A DNA stretch of 64,000 bases, from contig NBAY01000091.1 in assembly GCA_002794775.1 (NCBI GenBank), forward strand, positions 1-64,000, read 5' to 3'. Of this stretch, positions 58,211-64,000 are shown in pieces (the first letter of the stretch is position 1; every line of letters starts with the position of its first letter). A model generated the notes under the pieces. It did no database searches. It was not told the DNA's origin and saw only the letters and a list, made by a program, of their open reading frames with translations. Position numbers and translations under genes: made by a program. The stretch is from Porodaedalea pini. Lineage: Eukaryota; Basidiomycota; Agaricomycetes; Hymenochaetales; Hymenochaetaceae.

Positions 58211-58231
58211 AAAAGCAGAACCTCACCTAGG
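58211..58231 (+). other. Primer-binding site complementary to the element's own RNA 5' end
   Basis: aaaagcagaac (58211-58221) is the exact reverse complement of LTR 58005-58015. The next ten bases (ctcacctagg, 58222-58231) are the reverse complement of LTR 58035-58044. There is one base between the LTR end and the site. No tRNA 3'-end complement is needed; this is the Tf1/sushi self-priming layout. Confidence 0.75.
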
Positions 58232-58932
58232 CTCATCCCCAGCATACGTCATTGCTGTTGACTCGCCTTCACCCAGTCTAGAGGAGCACTCCCCTCGATG
58301 GATTTGATGTGTAAACTCCTTGAACGACAACCCTCAACCTTGCCCGGACGTTTTCGGACGTTCGTGTATTACATAAACCTACACCCGACATTTCCCGACC
58401 CTGGCTCTTCGCTTCTCCCTCTGGTGGAGGAACCATCTGACCTGGATGTGGGTAACACACCGTGTACAGTCGTCGACGTTGTTGTCGATTGTGATCTCGG
58501 CCGCCTCCTTCCGTTTGGTCATCAAACTCGCCGACGAACCTGTCCTTCGTCAGCGTAACGTACATCCGGACAACCAGCCCCTACCTGTTCCCCCCCGACG
58601 TAGTCAAGATAGATCTCACCGAGGAACAACAGCGGGCTTTCCCCTCTTCTTCACGCTACGACGCGGAACGCCAATCGTACATAGCAGACGACAGAAACCA
58701 CGTCACTCATAATCTCTGGTGGAGTGACACTAGGCATGCCTGGTACTCGACTGACCCGTCTTCCGGCGAGCGAACTCGTTGGGCGCCTCGACCTCCCCGT
58801 GCACCATCATCACCGACAGTCTCGACATTGTCGGTTGTCCTCCCAAGCGAACCAGGAGGCTATCGTACACCCCGTAGAGACTCGTCACCGCCGACACCCC
58901 CTGAGCGCCTGACACATACGCCCGTACCAGCG

Positions 58933-60000
58933 ATGGCTGAAGGTTTCACCCAAAGGCAGCAACAAGAGATCGCAGCGATCGTAGCTGCCGCCTTCACCCG
59001 AGCAGCAACGAACGCCCCTGCAGCCCAAGCTCCAGCTCCCTCGATTGACATCGCCCGGCCACGCGAATTCACTGGCGGCGATGACTACCTCGACTTCAAG
59101 CGCGAAGTCCTACTCTTCGTCTCGGCGAACCCCACGAGGTATCCCTCGTCGTCGAGCAAGATCTATGTCGCCCTCTCTTACCTCAAGGGTGGCAACGCGT
59201 CGACGTGGGCGCAAAACTATGTCCAGGAATTCACAACGAATGGCGTCGTGAGCTTTACGGACGACTGGGCCAAGTTCCAGGAACGACTGGATGCCTCCTT
59301 CGATGATCCGAACAGGAAAGAGAAGGCGCTGAAGAAGTTCCGAGACAAGATCCAGAAGGACCTCTCCGCCGACCAGTTCTTCCAGGACCTCGACGTGATC
59401 ATCAAGGCAGCGGAGCTGAAGGACGAAGGCGTCATTTGTGACCGCCTGCAACGCGCGATGAACATCGAGGTGGTCCGCGGCGTGTTGAGGTCGACGCCCG
59501 TACCAACAACATATGAGGCGTGGAAAAAGAAGGCCATTGAGATCGATCGGGGCGAACAGCAGATTCGCGCCATCCAACGGGGTCGTACATTGCCGTTCAC
59601 ACCCCGTCCGACGCCCCAACAAGGGCCTCCTGCACGCCGACAGGTAGCAGCCCCACATGTCGATAAGCGTGATGCGACGGGCATCACTTTCGGAGGTGCC
59701 GGCCAACCAATGGACGTCTCGATGAATGAGGTGCAACGAAAGTGCGCATGCTGGATTTGTGGCGGACTGGGACACTTTAAGGACAAATGTCCACAGGCGA
59801 AGCCGATCATCCAGCGTATGTTGGAGCTGATGGCACCGGGCGAGCGCCGCCTCATCGCTGACGAGCTCGGCGCAATGAAGGAGTCGGCATTCGAGGAAGT
59901 CGTGGACACTCGAAGGTCGACGGTGGAGGATTATGTGGAGGAAGAAGACAATGACGAAGAGGTCGTCGACTCGCAGGGTTTTGCGAGTGGTCAGGCGTAG
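58933..60000 (+). CDS. Retrotransposon Gag
   Basis: 355 residues from the first ATG (58933). The capsid-like domain has REFTGGDDYLDFKREVLLF, YVALSYLKGGNASTWAQNYV and FQERLDASFDDPN. A basic linker precedes a CCHC zinc knuckle (CWICGGLGHFKDKC) that packages RNA. The tail is acidic. The same frame is open from 58495 without an ATG and reads protein-like (QQRAFPSSSRYDAERQSYIA; HNLWWSDTRHAWYS), so the true N-terminus may lie upstream through splicing or a non-ATG start. Confidence 0.85.
   Translation: MAEGFTQRQQQEIAAIVAAAFTRAATNAPAAQAPAPSIDIARPREFTGGDDYLDFKREVLLFVSANPTRYPSSSSKIYVALSYLKGGNASTWAQNYVQEFTTNGVVSFTDDWAKFQERLDASFDDPNRKEKALKKFRDKIQKDLSADQFFQDLDVIIKAAELKDEGVICDRLQRAMNIEVVRGVLRSTPVPTTYEAWKKKAIEIDRGEQQIRAIQRGRTLPFTPRPTPQQGPPARRQVAAPHVDKRDATGITFGGAGQPMDVSMNEVQRKCACWICGGLGHFKDKCPQAKPIIQRMLELMAPGERRLIADELGAMKESAFEEVVDTRRSTVEDYVEEEDNDEEVVDSQGFASGQA
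59976..59982 (+). promoter_or_regulatory. Slippery heptamer GGGTTTT for -1 ribosomal frameshifting
   Basis: In the gag frame it reads G GGT TTT, a canonical X XXY YYZ site, 15 nt before the gag stop. Slipping gives an open frame straight into pol. Confidence 0.65.
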
Positions 60001-63000
60001 CCATCGGGGCGACTGACCGAGAAGAACAAGGGACTTCGAATCCGGATTCGCTAAAATATAACCAACCGTCTGTACAATACATAGATGCAAATGATGTCGA
60101 TGGTTTTCCCGAGTACGAAGTCCCCACCGGTGTGAACAAAGATGAAGAGTACGAGCAACTGTTCATGAGAGGAACTGGTGGACGCCAGCTGGACCTTCTC
60201 CTGACCGTGGAGCATGAAGTAGCGGGTGAGGCGAGAGAGGTAGATGCGCATGCCCTTGTGGATTCAGGATGCACGGGATCCTGCATTGACGTCAGGTTCG
60301 TCGAGAGGTACGGGTTGGAAACGAAACGCTACATTCGACCCCTCACGGTGCTCAATGCCGATGGCACGCACAATGAGGCCGGATTGATCGAGGAGTACGT
60401 TGACGTCGAGCTCGTGATCGGCCGTCACCGGGAGAGGATCGTCCTCACAGTAACGTCCCTAGCGTCGTCAAACATCTTCCTGGGGTACGACTGGCTTCGA
60501 CGTCACAATCCGGAGGTTGACTGGAAAACAGGTTCGATTGAATTCACCCACTGTCCAGAAGAATGTGCGATCGAGAGGGAGCCGGTGGAGGACCTAAGCA
60601 AGGTGGAGAAGGTGGTGGAACAGATGAGGAGGGTGAGTGAGATGCGAATGGACAAGGCGTCCTGGCCCGCATACCTCAACGACTACGCCGACGTTTTCAG
60701 CGAAAAAGGTTTCGAGAAGCTGCCAGAACACCGACCCTGGGACCATGTCATTGACTTGAAGCCCGACTTCAAACCGAGCGACTGTAAGATCTACCCGCTC
60801 ACGCCAACTGAGCAGCAGTCACTCAAGGACTTCCTTGATGAAAATCTGAAGTCGGGTCGCATTCGACGGTCGATATCGCCCATGGCGTCGCCCTTCTTCT
60901 TCATTAAGAAGGCCAACAAATCGCTACGCCCGATCCAGGATTACCGTAAGCTCAATGACGGTACGATCAAGAACAAGTATCCCCTCCTTCTCATTGACGA
61001 ACTCGTCGACAAGGTCAAGAAAGCGAAGTACATCACTAAGCTTGACCTTCACTGGGGGTACTACAATATCCGGATCCGCGAGGGTGACGAATGGAAGGCA
61101 GCGTTTCGCACGAACATGGGCCTCTTCGAACCGACGGTCATGTTTTTTGGCCTTTGCAACGCGCCGGCCACGTTCCAGGCCTTTGTCAACCACATCTTTA
61201 AGGACCTGATCTATGCAAACTTGATCATCGTATACCTCGACGACATCCTGATCCTCTCGGAAACCATTGAGGAGCATATCGACACGTCGAGGCGCGTACT
61301 CCAGATCCTCCGAGAAAATGGACTGTACCTGAAGCCGGAGAAGTGCGAGTTTGACGCCAAGGTCGTCAAATACCTCGGCCACATCATCGGCAATGGCGAG
61401 ATCAGGGCTGACCCGGCAAAGACGGAAGCGATTGCGAACTGGCCAGTCCCACAGAACCTCAAGGAACTGCAACAGTTCCTCGGTATGGGAAACTGGCTGA
61501 GACGGTTTATTAAGGACTACAGCAAGGTGGTCCGACTGTTGACGTCGTTAACGGGCAAGAAGGACTGGGTATGGGAGACCAAACAGCAGGAAGCGTTCGA
61601 GGAGCTGAGACGACGTCTCTGCTCACCTCCAGTCCTAGCCATTGCCAATGACGAGGGCCCTTTCCGCGTAGAAGCGGACTCGTCGAACTTTGCGCTCGGT
61701 GGTGTGTTGTTGCAGAAGCAGGAAGGGAAGTGGAGGGTGATCGCCTACAGGTCAGAGGCACTTGAACCGGCGGAACGAAACTACGAGATCTACGACAAGG
61801 AGATGCTCGCGATCGTTTCAGCACTCAAAGAGTGGCGGCAATACCTCCTTGGCGCTCGCCATAAGATTGAAATCTGGTCTGACCACGCCAACCTCACCTA
61901 CTTCAGATCAGCGCAGAAGCTGAGCTATCGCCAAGCTCGCTGGCGGACCGAACTTGAAGAATTCGACTTCCACCTCGAACACAAGTCGGGCAAGACGATG
62001 GGCAAGGCCGACCTACTATCGCGCATGGCGGGCTATGATCAGGGCAAAGATGACAACGATGGGGTCGTATTCATCAAGGATAAGTGGTTGAACCGTGGAG
62101 TGGTGCGGACATCGCGAGATGAGGTGGTGGAACGAGTGGGTGAAGCGCAGAGGGCGCAGGACGATTCGGAGAGGCCTACGGGTTTGGTGGAGGTCGACGA
62201 GTTGTGGCGGATGAAAGGCAAGGTGTATGTTCCATTGACAATAAAGGAGGCCGTGTTGCGGGAGTGCCACGACTCGGTTCTGGCTGGTCATCCGGGAGCG
62301 TCGAAGACAGTAGAACTCGTCCGTCGCGATTTCTGGTGGGCATCGATGTTCTCCGACGTCCGAGCATACGTCCGAGGATGCGACCATTGTCAACGGACGA
62401 AAGCCTTAAGAACGTCGAGGTCTAGACCGCTTCATCCAAACGCTGTCCCTGAAGGACCTTGGGAAATTGTTACGGTCGACCTAATCGGAGAGCTCCCAGA
62501 CTCCAAGGGACACAACGCGATCTGCGTCTTCGTGGATAGGTTCTCGAAGCAGATGCACGCGATCCCAACAACGACGAAACTGTCAGCAGAAGGCATGGCC
62601 CAGCTGTACCGCGACCACGTCTTCCGCCTCCATGGCCTACCGAAGAAGATCATCCACGACCGAGGCACGCAGTTCGATGCGTCGATGATGAAGGAGCTGT
62701 ACAAACTTCTGCACATTAAAGGCAACCCATCGACAGCGTACCATCCACAGATGGATGGTCAAACAGAACGCGTTAACCAAGAGCTCGAACAGTACCTTCG
62801 ACTCTTCGTTAACCATCGTCAATCGGACTGGAAGGACTGGCTCCCCCTCGCAGAGTTCGCATACAACAACCGCGAACACTCAGCAACGAAGATGTCCCCC
62901 TTCTACGCGAACACAGGACGTCACCCCTTGAGCTTCGACACGACGCGAACCTCATCTGCTAACATGTCAGCGGAAGAATTCGCAAAGCACATCAAGGAGA

Positions 63001-63626
63001 CTCATCGCGTTGCTAAGGATAACCTAGTCAAGGCAGCAGAGGACATGAAGCGCTACCATGACCGGACAGCAGGAGCTTCAGTGGAGTACAAGGCTGGAGA
63101 CAAGGTCTTCCTTGACGGGCAAAACATCAGTACGGACTCGCCGACAAAGAAACTCGCAGACAAATGGTACGGCCCCTTTGACGTCGTCGACAAGATAGGA
63201 GCGAGCGCATACAAGCTCAAACTCCCAAAGCGATGGAAAAAGGCCCACCCTGTCTTCAACGAAGCCCTATTGAAACCCGCCGTCGAACCGTCCTTTGAAA
63301 GCCAGAAGCAACCACCGCCGCCACCGCCAGACATCGTCGACAACGAGGAGGAGTACGAACTCGAAGAAGTCTTAGACTCACGTCTGCACCGAGGGAAACT
63401 ACAGTACCTTGTCAAGTGGGTCGGCTACAATGAACCTACTTGGCAGCCTGAGACGGACTTCGGCAAGAACGCGAAAGAGGCGATCGCTGAGTTCTACCTC
63501 AAACATCCCGGTGCACCTTGGAAACTCAACATCCCTCGTCAACGACTCCGTCCACTCTTCGCCGACACCGAGCCTGACGACCGCGATCATGGTTGGTCGG
63601 GACGTCCAACCTTGAAGGGGGGGTAA
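59982..63626 (+). CDS. Retrotransposon Pol polyprotein with chromodomain
   Basis: The -1 frame is open from after a TGA inside gag (about 59951) to the TAA at 63624-63626, with no ATG until 60165. Domains in order: aspartic protease (ALVDSGCTGSCID; DSG at 60261-60269), reverse transcriptase (LRPIQDYRKLN, KLDLHWGYYNIRI, YLDD at 61233-61244), RNase H (FRVEADSSNFALGGVL; WSDHANLTYF), and integrase with an HHCC zinc finger (HDSVLAGHPG to CDHCQRTK) and DDE core (VTVDLIGELP; IIHDRGTQFDA; DGQTERVNQELEQY). A C-terminal chromodomain (YELEEVLDSRLHRGKLQYLV then WVGYNEPTWQPE) probably directs integration to marked chromatin. All catalytic residues I can check are present. Confidence 0.93.
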   Translation, partial: CEWSGVAIGATDREEQGTSNPDSLKYNQPSVQYIDANDVDGFPEYEVPTGVNKDEEYEQLFMRGTGGRQLDLLLTVEHEVAGEAREVDAHALVDSGCTGSCIDVRFVERYGLETKRYIRPLTVLNADGTHNEAGLIEEYVDVELVIGRHRERIVLTVTSLASSNIFLGYDWLRRHNPEVDWKTGSIEFTHCPEECAIEREPVEDLSKVEKVVEQMRRVSEMRMDKASWPAYLNDYADVFSEKGFEKLPEHRPWDHVIDLKPDFKPSDCKIYPLTPTEQQSLKDFLDENLKSGRIRRSISPMASPFFFIKKANKSLRPIQDYRKLNDGTIKNKYPLLLIDELVDKVKKAKYITKLDLHWGYYNIRIREGDEWKAAFRTNMGLFEPTVMFFGLCNAPATFQAFVNHIFKDLIYANLIIVYLDDILILSETIEEHIDTSRRVLQILRENGLYLKPEKCEFDAKVVKYLGHIIGNGEIRADPAKTEAIANWPVPQNLKELQQFLGMGNWLRRFIKDYSKVVRLLTSLTGKKDWVWETKQQEAFEELRRRLCSPPVLAIANDEGPFRVEADSSNFALGGVLLQKQEGKWRVIAYRSEALEPAERNYEIYDKEMLAIVSALKEWRQYLLGARHKIEIWSDHANLTYFRSAQKLSYRQARWRTELEEFDFHLEHKSGKTMGKADLLSRMAGYDQGKDDNDGVVFIKDKWLNRGVVRTSRDEVVERVGEAQRAQDDSERPTGLVEVDELWRMKGKVYVPLTIKEAVLRECHDSVLAGHPGASKTVELVRRDFWWASMFSDVRAYVRGCDHCQRTKALRTSRSRPLHPNAVPEGPWEIVTVDLIGELPDSKGHNAICVFVDRFSKQMHAIPTTTKLSAEGMAQLYRDHVFRLHGLPKKIIHDRGTQFDASMMKELYKLLHIKGNPSTAYHPQMDGQTERVNQELEQYLRLFVNHRQSDWKDWLPLAEFAYNNREHSATKMSPFYANTGRHPLSFDTTRTSSANMSAEEFAKHIKETHRVAKDNLVKAAEDMKRYHDRTAGASVEYKAGDKVFLDGQNISTDSPTKKLADKWYGPFDVVDKIGASAYKLKLPKRWKKAHPVFNEALLKPAVEPSFESQKQPPPPPPDIVDNEEEYELEEVLDSRLHRGKLQYLVKWVGYNEPTWQPETDFGKNAKEAIAEFYLKHPGAPWKLNIPRQRLRPLFADTEPDDRDHGWSGRPTLKGG
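59989..60018 (+). promoter_or_regulatory. Stem-loop downstream of the slippery site
   Basis: ggtcag (59989-59994) pairs with ctgacc (60013-60018). It starts 6 nt after the heptamer, the usual spacer for a frameshift stimulator. The 18-nt loop includes the gag stop codon and could form a pseudoknot. Confidence 0.5.
63614..63623 (+). other. Polypurine tract
   Basis: gaaggggggg immediately before the pol TAA and the 3' LTR; it is the plus-strand primer and also codes the last residues of Pol. Confidence 0.75.
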
Positions 63627-64000
63627 TGTTAGAACCTGAACTTTCACCTTTTCCTTTATTTTCCCTTTTACCATTTCCTTTATTATATTCGTCCTTTTCA
63701 TTATAATTACCCATCTTACACAATCATTCCCACACTGTCTTCAGTCGTTCCATTCCCACTCGTTATGTAATGTTAGATAATATAGTCTCACGGTCGTCGC
63801 TATATAAGGTCTCAGGAATCGCATGAACTCCTTGTTCTGCTTTTCCTCTTACCTCCGCGACGACCTAGGTGAGACTCGTCCCCCTGTATTAGTTTAGACT
63901 TGTATTAATCCTCTTACCTCCGCGACGACCTAGCCTGAGTAAGCGTGTCCCGAGTCTACGCTCGAGTATAGCACGTCCCAGACGACAGTCGGCCGAGGCC
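63627..64000 (+). repeat. 3' LTR (partial, runs off the window)
   Basis: 374 bp matching 57798-58171 of the 5' LTR with one substitution. Confidence 0.93.

Larger units (their letters stand above)
57798..64000 (+). mobile_element. Ty3/gypsy chromovirus LTR retrotransposon, 3' LTR incomplete at window end
   Basis: The order is 5' LTR (57798-58209), self-primer site, leader, gag, slippery site, pol (protease, RT, RNase H, integrase, chromodomain), polypurine tract and 3' LTR (from 63627). The LTRs begin TGTTA and the 5' one ends TAACA. The visible 374 bp of the two LTRs differ at a single base (a at 58167 versus g at 63996). gag and pol have no internal stop, so the copy looks recently inserted and potentially active. 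Confidence 0.93.

Noticed and set aside
58298..58712. Short ORFs between the 5' LTR and gag as separate retroelement genes
   Set aside because: Neither frame has a recognised domain and the gag frame itself is open across most of the stretch.
1..64000. CRISPR arrays, bacterial operons or a secondary-metabolite cluster
   Set aside because: No regularly spaced repeats, and the genes are dispersed eukaryotic housekeeping genes with introns.

Overview
The window is nuclear DNA of a filamentous basidiomycete, most likely an Agaricomycete. Genes are packed on both strands and broken by many short introns (mostly 50-65 nt, with CTNA-type branch sites). The protein set is fungal: a fused BIO3-BIO1 biotin gene, pICln/Lot5, Hsp12/Hsp9, a fungal homeodomain factor, UBA4 and RFT1. 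The right end carries a chromodomain Ty3/gypsy element typical of fungi. I built exon models by hand; nearly all close with a length divisible by three, which supports them.

Layout. 0-10 kb: a GBD/FH3 (formin N-terminal-like) protein, then a 2014-residue Nup159/NUP214-type FG nucleoporin. 10-16 kb: Hsp12-like small heat-shock protein, pICln, an SH3 protein of the Lsb1/Pin3 type, and a MARVEL-like four-helix membrane protein. 16-26 kb: VPS34 PI3-kinase, bifunctional dethiobiotin synthase/DAPA aminotransferase, a complex I subunit, TRAP-alpha, and a class V PLP enzyme. 26-36 kb: a DDT/WHIM/PHD chromatin protein, APC10, an Alba protein, a MITE, an HSP20-like protein, an unassigned stretch, and an adenosine deaminase-like (ADAL) enzyme. 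36-49 kb: an orphan protein, UBA4, COX10, a ZNF830-like splicing zinc finger, TIM13, a JJJ1/DNAJC21 J-protein, RFT1 and exosome RRP41. 49-57 kb: a homeodomain transcription factor, a 2.2-kb gene-free stretch, U1-70K and COX12. 57-64 kb: a truncated LINE RNase H remnant interrupted by a young, apparently intact chromovirus whose 3' LTR runs off the window.

Most genes are housekeeping functions (mitochondrial respiration and import, RNA processing, trafficking, cofactor synthesis). They are arranged as divergent pairs sharing short promoters (RFT1/RRP41 84 bp; BIO/complex I subunit 124 bp; ZNF830/TIM13 219 bp; UBA4/COX10 235 bp) or as tightly convergent pairs (COX10/ZNF830 33 bp). I see no secondary-metabolite cluster, tRNA, rRNA or CRISPR.

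The most interesting signals are in the retrotransposon. Two LTR segments are complementary to the sequence just after the 5' LTR, as in Tf1-type self-priming. A GGGTTTT slippery heptamer with a stem 6 nt downstream joins gag to pol. The visible LTRs differ at one base in 374. Elsewhere there are three GC-AG introns, micro-exons of 7, 8 and 15 nt, a start-codon-only exon, and single-base homopolymer frameshifts near the 3' ends of two otherwise intact genes (BIO and JJJ1).
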